Below, one piece after another: positions 51,162 to 61,185 of a DNA stretch of 64,000 bases (its first letter is position 1; every line of letters starts with the position of its first letter). The translations under genes were made by a program, and so were the position numbers. The notes under the pieces are model-generated. The model made no database searches. It saw nothing but the letters and a program-made list of their open reading frames with translations, and was not told the origin of the DNA. Origin of the DNA: Chroococcidiopsis thermalis PCC 7203 (lineage in GTDB: Bacteria > Cyanobacteriota > Cyanobacteriia > Cyanobacteriales > Chroococcidiopsidaceae); contig NC_019695.1 of the NCBI RefSeq assembly GCF_000317125.1, positions 2,902,336 through 2,966,335 on the forward strand, written 5' to 3'.

Positions 51162-51785
51162 TTATGGTGGGCATTGCCCACCATATGAACCTCTACTTTT
51201 CAACAACAGTTCTGATAAAATCAAGGCAATATTCCAAGCATCATCCCCACCGCGATGATGCGTGCCTTCGAGGGGAAAATTGAGTTTTTCTAATGCTTCT
51301 GCCATGCCGATTTCATTGGGTAGAGCATGAATAACTGCAAATAGAGTTTTGACGTTGATATGTCTGGAACCAAAAGGATAATTGATCTTTTTGGACTGGC
51401 ATTGTTTTTCAAATTGTCTTCTATCATCATCTCCAAAGCTTGCCCAAATTCGCTGTTGCGATTGATATTTATTTTTCAGAATCGTGCAGGCTTCTTTTAA
51501 GGAAATACCTCGTTCTACTTGGGCTTGGGTTAGAGTGGTAAGTTGGGTACAAAATTCGCTGACTTGAGATTTTTCGGGTTTAACTAAAATACTTTCTTTT
51601 TCTAGTCTTTTTCCTGAAGCTACATCAACTGTACAAATTCCAATTTCGATAATTTCGCTTTCTTGTCCGATTGGTGGTTTGTCTTGCCAGCAAGTAGATT
51701 CGATGTCGATGACTATAATTCGATCTGTTTTTTTCGGCACTGATTTATACTCATTAGGGTTAAAGATCGTTTTTGTTTCGCGCAA
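51162..51785 (-). CDS. DEDDh 3'-5' exonuclease, ERI-1/KapD-like
   Basis: 207 residues. The four acidic residues and histidine can be traced: D and E in VIDIEST, D in WASFGDDDRRQF, H and D in THHRGGDDAWNIA. This matches the DEDDh group of RNase T/ERI-1 type that trims RNA or DNA 3' ends. The last residues (YGGQCPP) and the stop are encoded by the GGTGGGC palindrome at 51164-51184. Confidence 0.88.
   Translation of the reverse strand: MRETKTIFNPNEYKSVPKKTDRIIVIDIESTCWQDKPPIGQESEIIEIGICTVDVASGKRLEKESILVKPEKSQVSEFCTQLTTLTQAQVERGISLKEACTILKNKYQSQQRIWASFGDDDRRQFEKQCQSKKINYPFGSRHINVKTLFAVIHALPNEIGMAEALEKLNFPLEGTHHRGGDDAWNIALILSELLLKSRGSYGGQCPP
51164..51184. repeat. GGTGGGC/GCCCACC palindrome, copy 3
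   Basis: Arms ATGGTGGGC and GCCCACCAT around ATT, between the convergent Crp/Fnr and exonuclease genes. It is read as the exonuclease C-terminus. Confidence 0.88.
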
Positions 51786-51820
51786 AGTCGCAAAGTCGCC
51801 AAGAAGAAGGCAAAAAAATA

Positions 51821-52390
51821 TTAGGGTAGGGAAGGATGAGATTTATCTTCGCATTGTCTAGAGCTGAAACCTATGGTTTGAAATACTTGCTGTTCTGCTT
51901 CTGGAGGTAAACTAGCTGCTGCTTTTCGATCTTCGGCTGCACCTTTTTTGTCACCAATGCGATCGCGTGCCATAGCTCTTTTAGCATATGTTGTAGCAGC
52001 TGATTCTGGCTCGAGTTGAATGGCTTTTGTATAATCAGCGATCGCACCTCGATAATCTCCTATCGCAAACAGCGCCTCGGCTCTACCGTAATAATTAAAT
52101 GCAGAGGAAATCGTTCCATTACCAAATGTAATTGCTTGCGTATAATCGGCGATCGCTCTTTCATAATCTCCCTGCTTAGCCTTTACTAAACCTCGTTGGT
52201 AAAAAGTTTCAGCGTCCATAGAAACAGGTTTTTTAGAGTTTTTAGAAACCGATCGAGCAATATTGAGATAAGTTTTAGCAGCAGTATTCTCTTGAGTAGA
52301 AGGTAATGGAGCGTTACTCATGGGTAATATTTGCCCAAAAGCGATCGTGGCTATTCCCACAGAGGCGATCGCGTTAAATACTAAAGTCAT
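51821..52390 (-). CDS. Exported tetratricopeptide-repeat protein
   Basis: 189 residues with a hydrophobic N-terminus (FNAIASVGIATIAFGQI) that is a likely signal peptide. Three TPR units (YQRGLVKAKQGDYERAIADY, YYGRAEALFAIGDYRGAIADY, YAKRAMARDRIGDKKGAAED) follow. Scaffold role only by analogy. Confidence 0.87.
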   Translation of the reverse strand: MTLVFNAIASVGIATIAFGQILPMSNAPLPSTQENTAAKTYLNIARSVSKNSKKPVSMDAETFYQRGLVKAKQGDYERAIADYTQAITFGNGTISSAFNYYGRAEALFAIGDYRGAIADYTKAIQLEPESAATTYAKRAMARDRIGDKKGAAEDRKAAASLPPEAEQQVFQTIGFSSRQCEDKSHPSLP

Positions 52391-52468
52391 TACCTAAATA
52401 CAAAGTATAAATAATTACTTAGAGTATTATGCCATATGTTTAGTTAGAAACTGCGAGAGGAGATATTA

Positions 52469-52822
52469 ATGACAGTTGATAGCAGCCATACCCAAGAAAC
52501 TTCTTTCTACATCGCCGTGGTTTTATTTGAATCATCAAGCACGACAAACGATCGACCTTTATACGAGGAATGTTTTATACTCATCCAAGCGAATTCTTTA
52601 GAGGAAGCTAGAGAAAAGGCTTTGCTTTACAGCCGCCAACAAGAATGCAGCTATCAGAATCAGTACAATGACACTATCACTTGGACTTGCAAGCAGATAA
52701 TTGATGTAAATTCAGTTTTGTACGATGATTTTAGCAACGTTACGGAAATCTATGCCCGACATTTTCGGAATTACGCAGCATATTGTCAATTCGAGCCGTT
52801 ATTATCAGGCGAAGAACTTTAA
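52469..52822 (+). CDS. DUF4288 domain protein
   Basis: 117 residues. The sequence YIAVVLFESSS, RPLYEECFILIQANSLEEAREKA and SNVTEIYARHF matches DUF4288, a small domain of unknown function found in cyanobacteria and other bacteria. No partner gene is evident. Confidence 0.85.
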   Translation: MTVDSSHTQETSFYIAVVLFESSSTTNDRPLYEECFILIQANSLEEAREKALLYSRQQECSYQNQYNDTITWTCKQIIDVNSVLYDDFSNVTEIYARHFRNYAAYCQFEPLLSGEEL

Positions 52823-52852
52823 TTTCTTGCTTGTAGAAACGTTATATCCTCT

Positions 52853-52880
52853 GTAGAGACGTTACATGTAACGTCTCTAC
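52853..52880. repeat. 28-bp palindrome (GTAGAGACGTTA family), copy 5
   Basis: Perfect arms around CATG. It ends 1 bp before the murF stop codon (52882-52884). A decayed copy (GTAGAAACGTTATATCC) lies just upstream at 52832-52848. Confidence 0.9.
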
Positions 52881-52881
52881 A

Positions 52882-54240
52882 CTAGGGATTGCAACAATAT
52901 TCCGCTCGAAATTGTTCTACCACCCGATCCAAACCTACGGAATGAGCAGCCTTAAATAAAATGCGATCGCCTGCTTTCACTCCTTCTTTCAACCGCTCAA
53001 CTAATTCCACATGGGTAGCACAACGCTCTACAGGTATACCCGTTGCACTCTGCGCGATCGCTTCTGCATCCGTACCATCTACCAAAACCAGCAGTAAATC
53101 TAAATTTAACTGCCGTGCCATTGCCCCAACTTTCTGATGTAATTCTCGCGATCGCTCTCCCAATTCTTTCATCGCACCCAACACCGCAATGTGTCGCTTT
53201 CCTGGTGTTTGTGCTAGTAGTTGTAACGCTGCTAGCATAGCTTCTGGTGCAGCATTATAACTCTCATCTAAGATTACCACGTCATCTGCTAATTCATAAC
53301 GTTGCGATCGCCCTGATGGCATATCGACAGTTAAACCTGTTTTTAGCACCGACCAATCGATCTGCAACACCTTTGCTACTGCCAGAGCTGCCAAGAAATT
53401 GACGGCATTGTGTCGTCCTGGTAAGGGTAAAGGCAACTCTAATCCTGCTACTTTTAAAGTTTGAGAATCGAGTAATTCCCCTCGAATGTCTCCCCCTTCT
53501 AAACCGTAGGTAATAGTTTTTCCCTGCCATACGGTGTTAGCAGTAGAAATTAAGCGAAAATTATCGTAGTTGAGAATTGCCACGCTATTTTGAGGCATTT
53601 CGGCTAATAGTTCGCATTTTGCTTGCGCGATCGCTTCTTCAGAACCCAAGCGTTCAATATGTGCCGTGCCAACATTAGTAATGACACCAATAGTAGGACG
53701 AGCAATTTGAGTTAATAAGGCAATTTCACCCCTTCCTCGCATTGCCATTTCGATGACGGCAAAGTCATGCTGAGTATCCAGTCCCAACAATGTTTTTGGT
53801 ACGCCGATTTCGTTGTTGAAATTCGCATGGGTTTTGAGGACGTTGCCTTGAGTTCCCAAGACAGCTGCAATTAACTCCTTAGTGGTGGTTTTACCGACAG
53901 AACCAGTCACACCAATAACAGGCATATGAAACTGACTGCGCCACCAAGAGGCAATTTGTTGATACGCCTGAAGGGTATCTCGTACCTGCAATACAGGTAA
54001 ATCACCTTGATAGTGTCCGTCAACAATTGCTGCGATCGCACCTTTTTCAACTGCCGTTGCGACAAATCCATGTCCGTCGAACTTTTCCCCTCGCAAAGCC
54101 ACAAATATATCTCCAGGCTTGAGGCTGCGCGTATCGGTGTTAATTCCCGTACAAGTTGAAGCTAACGCATTGTCAGAAAGATGTTGTGGCTTAGCAGCCA
54201 ATAGAGAAATGAGTCGAGCGAGAGTGGCGTGGAAAGACAT
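52882..54240 (-). CDS. murF: UDP-N-acetylmuramoyl-tripeptide--D-alanyl-D-alanine ligase
   Basis: Adds D-Ala-D-Ala to the peptidoglycan precursor. I use the ATG at 54240 (MSFHATLARL), 452 residues; an upstream start at 54300 would add 20 residues of repeat-derived sequence. The ATP loop GVTGSVGKTTTKELI, HANFNNEIGVPKTLL, and DESYNAAPEAM are Mur-ligase landmarks. Upstream GTCGTAA heptamers lie at 54247-54274. Confidence 0.95.
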   Translation of the reverse strand: MSFHATLARLISLLAAKPQHLSDNALASTCTGINTDTRSLKPGDIFVALRGEKFDGHGFVATAVEKGAIAAIVDGHYQGDLPVLQVRDTLQAYQQIASWWRSQFHMPVIGVTGSVGKTTTKELIAAVLGTQGNVLKTHANFNNEIGVPKTLLGLDTQHDFAVIEMAMRGRGEIALLTQIARPTIGVITNVGTAHIERLGSEEAIAQAKCELLAEMPQNSVAILNYDNFRLISTANTVWQGKTITYGLEGGDIRGELLDSQTLKVAGLELPLPLPGRHNAVNFLAALAVAKVLQIDWSVLKTGLTVDMPSGRSQRYELADDVVILDESYNAAPEAMLAALQLLAQTPGKRHIAVLGAMKELGERSRELHQKVGAMARQLNLDLLLVLVDGTDAEAIAQSATGIPVERCATHVELVERLKEGVKAGDRILFKAAHSVGLDRVVEQFRAEYCCNP

Positions 54241-54343
54241 ATTGGAGAAGTCGTAAGTCGTAAGTCGTAAGTTGGGAAAGGTTATAGGGGGTGTAGGCAA
54301 ATTTTGACTTTTAGCTTTTGGCTTTTGACTTCTTCCCTAACCC

Positions 54344-54721
54344 TTACCCCTTACTCTTCACTAAAGCTGCTTTTGCATTGTGATTTAATAATAGTTTGCC
54401 ATCGGCATCAATGCTAAAGTCTACACCAGGAATAAATTTTTGGTTAATTAACTGCTTGTAAAACGCTAAATTGGTAATTTTTCTAATTTCCTGCATGAGA
54501 TCGGCAGGAATCATCTGTTCTATAGTCCAGAAAACTGCATCGACATCAAACCAGAGGATACGCTCAATACCGACAAGCAACAAACCAGCTAATTCTTCAC
54601 TTGTCAGTTTTGTTCTCAAATCGTCAATGATATCGCTACCAATCTCTGAATTACGAGTCATCATGACTCTAGCGATTCTGGCAATTTCTGTTTCCAATTG
54701 TAAAGGGTTGCGATCGAGCAT
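54344..54721 (-). CDS. Protein of unknown function (125 aa)
   Basis: Soluble, mostly helical. Starts MLDRNPLQLETEIARIARVM and ends DGKLLLNHNAKAALVKSKG. The C-terminal IPGVDFSIDADGKLLLN could be a small beta hairpin. No recognisable domain. It lies upstream of murF on the same strand; about 100 bp and repeats separate them. Confidence 0.6.
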   Translation of the reverse strand: MLDRNPLQLETEIARIARVMMTRNSEIGSDIIDDLRTKLTSEELAGLLLVGIERILWFDVDAVFWTIEQMIPADLMQEIRKITNLAFYKQLINQKFIPGVDFSIDADGKLLLNHNAKAALVKSKG

Positions 54722-54863
54722 TTGACTTCCTGGGATATAGAGCTGAAGCTAAACCGAGCAAAAACGTGCTGATGGTTTTGCTAAGTATATCCAAATTAGG
54801 AGACAAATAGACCCTAAGATAGATGATTAATTTGTGTAGCTGCGAAATTTTTTTGTCCAAGCT

Positions 54864-55760
54864 TCAGCGAAAATTGATGCGGTACATTTTAGGAGTGACT
54901 CCTGTTTGCTGCCGAAACCATTTGCCTAAATGACTGTGACTGCTGAAACCACACTGCAAAGCAATGTCCATAATGGATAGTTCGGTTTGTTGGAGTAACT
55001 GCTTTGCCAGTTCCACCCGTTGCTGAAGCACGTATTGGTGAGGGGTAACTTGTATCGATCGCTTGAAGAGGCGGCTGAAATGAAATGGACTCATACCGAG
55101 TAATTGAGCTAAATCGGATAAGGTAATGTCGTCAGCCAGATGAGCATTAATGTAGTCCGCGACTTTTAGCAGTTGGCGATCGCTCAATCCCCCATCATAT
55201 AGAGCTATATTACGCTCGACAGCCACGTAATTTCTGAGTAAATGCACGGCTAATACATTTGTCAGCGACTCAACATAAAGTTTTCCTGCCAGTCCCCCAG
55301 TTGTGAGTTCGGCAAGCAGCATCATGCTAATTTGTTCGATCTGAGGATTTCGAGCGCGGAACTCAGGCAATAGCTCAACGCGATCGGGATCGAGCTTGAG
55401 TGTATCTTGGGCAACCTGTTGGAAAAACTGAGATGCTAGCTGAATTCTTAAAATTCTGTCTTCGTCATTTCCCTGACAGATTAGTACGGCTTCAGCAGGG
55501 GTAATAGAAATATCGCCTTGGCTGAAAAGACCGCTATGACGACGATCTCCAAGTGTTAGTGACAGACGGGACGGACGACGATTTAAAGATACACAAAGGG
55601 TATGACTAGTTAAATTTTGATAGGTTTCTTGCCCTGGAGGATATCGAAATTCCTCAACCAAAATATTTTTCCAACCATACGCTTGACTCGAATAGATTGG
55701 CGGATAAAGATCGGTGTTAAGCTGAACGATCCGCGTCGGCGATCTCTCTAAACCTGGCAT
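54864..55760 (-). CDS. AraC-family transcriptional regulator
   Basis: 298 residues. A variable N-terminal sensor (about 1-190) and a C-terminal double helix-turn-helix: LSDLAQLLGMSPFHFSRLFKRSIQVTPHQYV and DIALQCGFSSHSHLGKWFRQQTGVTP, shown by GMSPFHFSRLFK and GFSSHSHLGKWF. It is divergent from azoR (182 bp apart), a layout common for AraC regulators that control the neighbouring gene. Confidence 0.93.
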   Translation of the reverse strand: MPGLERSPTRIVQLNTDLYPPIYSSQAYGWKNILVEEFRYPPGQETYQNLTSHTLCVSLNRRPSRLSLTLGDRRHSGLFSQGDISITPAEAVLICQGNDEDRILRIQLASQFFQQVAQDTLKLDPDRVELLPEFRARNPQIEQISMMLLAELTTGGLAGKLYVESLTNVLAVHLLRNYVAVERNIALYDGGLSDRQLLKVADYINAHLADDITLSDLAQLLGMSPFHFSRLFKRSIQVTPHQYVLQQRVELAKQLLQQTELSIMDIALQCGFSSHSHLGKWFRQQTGVTPKMYRINFR

Positions 55761-55942
55761 CTAGTTACCCAATCTCTTACACCTTCAATTATCGGTCACA
55801 GGTCACTGATAACTGAATAACTGATTCAAAGTCGCCGCAAGATTGTGATAGTCGCGCAAGGTTTGAGTAGTCCAGAATTTTCGACTTGGCTAAATTGTAG
55901 GGTACGAGCAACTACTACAGTAATAGAGCATTAGGAGATCTG

Positions 55943-56575
55943 ATGGCACGTATTCTACACATTGATTCCAGTCCGAGAGGAGAGCGATCCCATTCTCGCA
56001 GGCTCACCAGAGAATTCGTTGAGGCTTGGAAACAAACTCACCCAGATGATATTGTTACCTATCGCGATGTCGGGCGCAATCCCGTTCCTCATGTTAACGA
56101 ACCGTGGATTGCAGCTGCTTTTACACCGCCAGAACAACGAACCCCTGAATTACAAGAAGCAATTCGGATTAGCGATCGCTTAGTGGATGAATTCTTAGCT
56201 GCCGATCTCTATATCATTGGTATTCCCATGTACAACTTCAGCGTTCCCAGCACGCTCAAGGCTTACATTGACCAAATTGTACGCCCTAGACGAACATTTG
56301 TGTTTGAACCAGAGGATGCTGCAAATCCTTACAAACCACTAGTACTAGGTAAGAAAATGTTTATCATTACGGCGCGAGGTGATTCTGGCTTTGGAAGTGG
56401 CGAACGTAATGAAAAGCTGAATCATCAAGACCCTTATTTAAGAACGATCTTTGGATTTATTGGCATCACCGACATCAGCTTTATTTCTGTTGAGAATGAT
56501 GAGTTTGGTGGCACGAGTTTGGCTAAATCGATCGCCAACGCTCAAGCAAAAATTGCCGAGTTAGTTGCAGCATAG
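55943..56575 (+). CDS. azoR: FMN-dependent NADH:quinone oxidoreductase/azoreductase
   Basis: 210 residues, flavodoxin-like fold. HIDSSPRGERSHSR (FMN phosphate loop), IPMYNFSVPSTLKAYID (catalytic/FMN side) and the GFIG-type C-terminal region are clear. AzoR enzymes reduce quinones and azo dyes with NADH and may answer thiol or quinone stress. It is divergent from an AraC regulator, which probably senses its inducer. Confidence 0.93.
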   Translation: MARILHIDSSPRGERSHSRRLTREFVEAWKQTHPDDIVTYRDVGRNPVPHVNEPWIAAAFTPPEQRTPELQEAIRISDRLVDEFLAADLYIIGIPMYNFSVPSTLKAYIDQIVRPRRTFVFEPEDAANPYKPLVLGKKMFIITARGDSGFGSGERNEKLNHQDPYLRTIFGFIGITDISFISVENDEFGGTSLAKSIANAQAKIAELVAA

Positions 56576-56719
56576 AAGAGCTTTTACAGCTCTTGAGTCA
56601 CAAACATGCTTAAATTCTGGCGATCGAGTCGAAGCCTTTTTGTAAGTGTCTGAGCCGATCCCAACTCGATCGCATCAAACGAATACTATCACAGCCATTA
56701 CACCCCTGCTGGGAAGAGA

Positions 56720-56872
56720 TTATCTTGACTTAAGGAATGGATGATGCTCTTTTTCAATTGATTCGATAACTGCTAATCCAATGGCAGAAGCCGATAAAAG
56801 CAGTACTACAGAAACCAGATAGGCGTTGACAAAAATGCGTAAGGCTGTATCGAAAAAAATGTACGTAGTCAT
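56720..56872 (-). CDS. Candidate small membrane protein (50 aa)
   Basis: A 50-residue frame from the ATG at 56872 to a TAA at 56720. It has a single hydrophobic segment (about 12-35, IFVNAYLVSVVLLLSASAIGLAV) and a charged end (ESIEKEHHPFLKSR). No ribosome-binding site is obvious. The hydrophobic core and clean frame suggest a real small gene, but no homologue is known to me. It lies in a 495-bp spacer between azoR and the deacetylase gene; the rest of the spacer holds nothing I can name. Confidence 0.5.
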   Translation of the reverse strand: MTTYIFFDTALRIFVNAYLVSVVLLLSASAIGLAVIESIEKEHHPFLKSR

Positions 56873-57070
56873 TTTTACTTGCTTTGGCTCAACTTAGGAG
56901 TTGATGCGATTGACTTTTCTATTTACCCATTTGTCTAGGTGAGAGTTCCACCGAGAGATTACTGTAATTAATTTTCTTTTTAGATACCACCTCTGTGATT
57001 GTACGGAGGGAAGCTGACAGTGACTAGTGGCGCTTTGGTTAGTGACTAGTTAATTCCGTCTCCTGACTCC

Positions 57071-57985
57071 CTAAAAAAGACACCGTTCGATTGTAGCTAC
57101 TACAGATTGAGACAGGGCAGGGAGATCGTAACCTCCTTCTAGACCGAAGACAATCCGGTGAGTAATCTTCAGACAAAATTCCGTAAATAATCCGTAATCT
57201 TGCGGTTGCAGGTACATTTCTGCTAGAGGATCGGCGGCATTAGCGTCGTATCCAGCACTGACAATCAGTAGATCGGGTTGAAACTGAGTTAAAAATGGTA
57301 TCACTTGAGTTTCAAACACTGGTTGGTAGTCAGCAATCGTGCTACCTGGAGGGAGGGGTAGGTTGAGGACGTTGTTGTGCGCGCCTGTTTCGGCGGCTGC
57401 ACCAGTGCCAGGATAGCAGGGAGACTGATGTAAGGAACAAAAAGCAATTTGGGGGTGATGCTCGACGATCGCCTGAGTTCCGTTACCGTGGTGTACGTCC
57501 CAGTCTAAAATTGCTACGTGGTTGATGTTGGGCTGTTCTAAGGCATAATGAGCCGCGATCGCCGCGTTGGAAAATAGACAAAATCCCATACCGCGATCGC
57601 TTTCGGCATGATGTCCAGGCGGACGAGAGAGGACAAAAGCAGGGTTATTTGTCGCCAACGTGTAATCGATCCCGTCCAACCAAGCATTGACTGCTAATAG
57701 TGCGACATCGTAGCTACGGGGAGATACAGGAGTATCGAGATCCAAATAGCCGCCGCCTTGGGTGGCAAGTTCTCGAACAGATTGAATGTGATGGGGTGAA
57801 TGGACTTTTTCCAACCACGCGATCGCCCTTTGGGGGTCTGTCACAGGCGATCGCCATTCTAGTTGGTGAGCAAAGCTAGTATGTTGTAAAGCAGATGCGA
57901 TCGCGCTGATGCGTTCTGGTTTTTCTGGGTGAAACCGTCCCGTTTTGTGTTCGAGAAACTCGTCAGAATAGATGACAGCCAACAT
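57071..57985 (-). CDS. Histone deacetylase-family (AcuC-like) deacetylase
   Basis: 304 residues, class II HDAC-type fold. Zinc site ligands are visible: D and H in DWDVHHGNGTQ and D in SAGYDANAADPLAE, and the proton-relay histidines in PPGHHAESDRGMGF. These enzymes deacetylate acetyl-lysine proteins or small acetylpolyamines; which one is unknown. The start MLAVIYSDEFLEH is conserved. Confidence 0.93.
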   Translation of the reverse strand: MLAVIYSDEFLEHKTGRFHPEKPERISAIASALQHTSFAHQLEWRSPVTDPQRAIAWLEKVHSPHHIQSVRELATQGGGYLDLDTPVSPRSYDVALLAVNAWLDGIDYTLATNNPAFVLSRPPGHHAESDRGMGFCLFSNAAIAAHYALEQPNINHVAILDWDVHHGNGTQAIVEHHPQIAFCSLHQSPCYPGTGAAAETGAHNNVLNLPLPPGSTIADYQPVFETQVIPFLTQFQPDLLIVSAGYDANAADPLAEMYLQPQDYGLFTEFCLKITHRIVFGLEGGYDLPALSQSVVATIERCLF

Positions 57986-58033
57986 ATCTAAATCCTAATT
58001 GATTCTCAGATTAGCGCGATATGGTTGTCATTC

Positions 58034-58103
58034 GTGAGTGGCTAGTGGCTGGTGGCTGGTGACTAGAAAAGAGACTAACCACTAGTCACTAACCACTAGT
58101 CAC
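58034..58103. repeat. Inverted pair of heptamer arrays
   Basis: GGCTAGT/GGCTGGT copies at 58034-58067 face inverted CACTAGT copies at 58080-58103, giving an imperfect hairpin. The right arm provides the final codons and TAG of the 79-residue gene at 58096. Confidence 0.75.
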
Positions 58104-58335
58104 TTTCTTCAGGCTCATCTGTTGGCATAATATCATCGCGCAAATCTTCGCCACTATTGAGCATTTCCGGCGACACGGCTTGGTTTGCCCGCAATTCTTC
58201 AGGACTGAGTTGCTTCATTTGGTCGTGAATCGAAGGTGGGTGTTTAATTTTATCCAGTACCTCTGGATCGAGTTGCGATGGATCTCCTGGGGGATTTTGC
58301 TTTTCTGCTCGATCTGGAGCCGTTTCACTGCTCAT
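58096..58335 (-). CDS. Small acidic protein of unknown function (79 aa)
   Basis: Highly charged, proline-rich and likely disordered: starts MSSETAPDRAEKQNPPGDPSQ and ends TDEPEESD. A middle stretch (SIHDQMKQLSPEELRAN) could be a short helix. No domain recognised. The last two codons and stop come from a heptamer repeat. Confidence 0.6.
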   Translation of the reverse strand: MSSETAPDRAEKQNPPGDPSQLDPEVLDKIKHPPSIHDQMKQLSPEELRANQAVSPEMLNSGEDLRDDIMPTDEPEESD

Positions 58336-58605
58336 ATCTAATTCTCACCTCTACACGCCCCAGCTTAAAAGCGATCGCCTTTAGGCACACACTATCTTGA
58401 GGCTTAAATTCAGTTGTCAGTTCTCAGTTATCAGTAACCAACTACCAACTACCTATTACCCATTACCCATTACCAACCAATCCCTAGCAAAATATGATAA
58501 AATTTTGATATAATTTACAGCTTTTTGGCAGCTAAACCGAAGATTTAGCAACATCTTGGGCATTATCTGCCGGAAATCGACAAATTTGGAGTTTTTTGCA
58601 AAGAT

Positions 58606-61185
58606 ATGACCATCATTCCAACCGATCTGCGGAACGAAATGTCGCGGTCTTACCTGGAATACGCCATGAGCGTAATTGTAGGTAGGGCGCTACCAGATGC
58701 CAGGGATGGTCTGAAACCCGTGCATCGCCGAATTCTTTACGCCATGCATGAGTTGGGATTAACGGCAGACCGTCCGTTCCGTAAATGCGCCCGTGTTGTG
58801 GGGGAGGTACTAGGTAAATATCATCCCCACGGCGATACGGCTGTGTATGATGCCTTGGTACGGATGGCGCAGGATTTCTCCATGCGATCGCCCCTGATTG
58901 CAGGGCATGGTAACTTTGGCTCGGTGGATAACGATCCCCCAGCGGCAATGCGTTACACCGAATGTCGCTTGCAGGCATTAACTGAAAATGCTTTGTTACA
59001 GGACATTGAAGCCGAAACTGTAGACTTTATCGACAACTTCGACGGTTCCCAGCAGGAACCGATTGTTTTACCTGCGAGAATTCCCCAACTTTTGCTCAAC
59101 GGGTCTTCGGGAATTGCCGTGGGGATGGCGACAAATATTCCGCCGCATAACTTGGGCGAATTAATTGACGGTGTAGTGGCGCTGATTCACAATCCAGAAA
59201 TTAGCGATCGCCAGTTGATGCAATATATCCCTGGTCCCGACTTCCCTACGGGTGGAAAAATCTTGGGAACGTCGGGGATTCACGAAGCGTTTACCACCGG
59301 TCGCGGTTCAATTACGATGCGCGGCGTGGCGGAGATCGAAACGGTCGAACAACGAGGACGACCGGAACGGGAAGCAATTATCATTACTCAACTGCCTTAC
59401 CAAACTAACAAGGCAGCCTTAATTGAAAAAATTGCCGAACTCGTTAATGACAAGCGGATTGAAGGGATTGCCGATATTCGGGATGAAAGCGATCGCGATG
59501 GGATGAGAATCGTGATCGAACTTAAGCGCGATGCCTATCCCCGCGTCGTTCTCAACAACCTCTACAAGCAAACTCCGCTTCAAGCTAACTTTGGTGCGAA
59601 TATGCTGGCGTTGGTCAACAACGAACCCCAGCTATTGACTTTAAAACAGTTTCTTCACGTCTTCTTAGAGTTTCGCGTTGAATCAATTACCCGCCGCACC
59701 CGTTACGAACTGAGGAAAGCTGAAGAACGGGATCATATCCTGCAAGGGTTACTGATTGCCTTACTCAACCTAGATGAGATCATTGCTGCAATCCGCAGTG
59801 CTGCCGATACAACTACGGCAAAACAGCAATTAATCGATACTCATGGACTATCGGAAGCCCAAGCTGATGCAATTTTACAAATGCAGTTGCGGCGACTGAC
59901 AGCACTAGAAGCAGAGAAAATTCGTCAAGAACACGAAGATTTACAAGTCCAAATTGCCGATTTAAAAGATATCTTGGCACGGCGAGAGCGGATTTTAGAA
60001 ATCATCGAAACTGAAATCACCCAAATCAAACAAGCCCACGCCACCCCTCGCCGCACGGAAATCGAACCTGCTGAAGGGGAATTCGATGCGATTGACTTAA
60101 TCGCCAACGAGAAAGCAGTAATTCTGTTGACGGAACAAGGCTACATCAAGCGGATGCCCTTAGATACCTTTGAAGCTCAAAGTCGGGCAACGCGAGGTAA
60201 ATCGGGGACGCGAATGAAAGAGGATGATGGTGTCGATCACTTCCTCACCTGCTGCGACCACGACAGCGTTTTATTCTTCAGCGATCGCGGTGTCGTCTAC
60301 TCCCTCAAAGCCTATCAAATTCCCGTGGGATCGCGTACCAGTCGGGGCGTGCCAATCGTGCAAATGCTGCCGATCCCTAAAGAAGAAAGGATTACTTCCA
60401 TCGTCCCAGTTAGTGAATTTACTAGCGAAGAATACTTGGTAATGCTAACTAAAGGCGGTTACATCAAGAAAACCGAACTCGCAGCTTTCACCAATATTCG
60501 GGCAAACGGATTGATTGCAATTTCCCTAGAAGAAGGCGATCAATTGCGTTGGGTACGTAGGGCGCGAGTCGAAGATAGTATTATCATCGGTTCTCGCTTT
60601 GGCATGGCAATTCACTTTAGAACCAGTCACGAACAATTGCGTCCTTTAGGTAGAGCCACCCGGGGCGTGAAAGCCATGAAACTCAAAGAGGGAGACGAAC
60701 TAATCGGCATGGATATCATTGCCAGTGCCGTACTTGCTGCTTCCCATATGGAAGAAGCCGACCCCGCTGAAGCCGAAGTCGAAGAAACCGAAATCGTCGA
60801 AACCGAAACTGAGGAGAATGGTGAAATAGCTAATGCTACTCAAGGTCCTTGGGTATTGATTGTGACAATGGCAGGATATGGCAAGCGCGTCCCCGTCTCC
60901 CAATTCAAGTTGTACAATCGTGCCACCAAAGGCAAAATTGCGACGAAATTCAAGCAAAATCGCAAATTCAAAGACAAGCTAGCAGCCTTGATGGTAGTCA
61001 ATGAAGGCGACGAATTAATGCTGATCACGACTCGCGGCATTATCATTCGTCAATCCACCGATGCCATCCCCCGCCAATCGCGCAGTGCGACAGGCGTAAG
61101 AGTACAACGCTTGGACGAAGACGATGCGATCGCGGCTGTAGCTCTAGTTCCATCTGATGTCAGCGATGAAGCGGCTGCGTGCTAA
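58606..61185 (+). CDS. gyrA: DNA gyrase subunit A
   Basis: 859 residues. Breaks and rejoins duplex DNA in negative supercoiling. Landmarks: catalytic tyrosine Y117 (AMRYTECRL), the quinolone region [11 protein letters not shown] with T78 at the usual serine, and [16 protein letters not shown]. The C-terminal beta-pinwheel begins near residue 500 with a GyrA-box-like [11 protein letters not shown] that departs from QRRGGKG. A roughly 30-residue acidic insertion (about 712-745, [18 protein letters not shown]) interrupts the pinwheel. It could be gyrA or a topoisomerase IV-like paralogue; gyrA is favoured. It overlaps lnt by 29 bp. Confidence 0.93.
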   Translation: MTIIPTDLRNEMSRSYLEYAMSVIVGRALPDARDGLKPVHRRILYAMHELGLTADRPFRKCARVVGEVLGKYHPHGDTAVYDALVRMAQDFSMRSPLIAGHGNFGSVDNDPPAAMRYTECRLQALTENALLQDIEAETVDFIDNFDGSQQEPIVLPARIPQLLLNGSSGIAVGMATNIPPHNLGELIDGVVALIHNPEISDRQLMQYIPGPDFPTGGKILGTSGIHEAFTTGRGSITMRGVAEIETVEQRGRPEREAIIITQLPYQTNKAALIEKIAELVNDKRIEGIADIRDESDRDGMRIVIELKRDAYPRVVLNNLYKQTPLQANFGANMLALVNNEPQLLTLKQFLHVFLEFRVESITRRTRYELRKAEERDHILQGLLIALLNLDEIIAAIRSAADTTTAKQQLIDTHGLSEAQADAILQMQLRRLTALEAEKIRQEHEDLQVQIADLKDILARRERILEIIETEITQIKQAHATPRRTEIEPAEGEFDAIDLIANEKAVILLTEQGYIKRMPLDTFEAQSRATRGKSGTRMKEDDGVDHFLTCCDHDSVLFFSDRGVVYSLKAYQIPVGSRTSRGVPIVQMLPIPKEERITSIVPVSEFTSEEYLVMLTKGGYIKKTELAAFTNIRANGLIAISLEEGDQLRWVRRARVEDSIIIGSRFGMAIHFRTSHEQLRPLGRATRGVKAMKLKEGDELIGMDIIASAVLAASHMEEADPAEAEVEETEIVETETEENGEIANATQGPWVLIVTMAGYGKRVPVSQFKLYNRATKGKIATKFKQNRKFKDKLAALMVVNEGDELMLITTRGIIIRQSTDAIPRQSRSATGVRVQRLDEDDAIAAVALVPSDVSDEAAAC

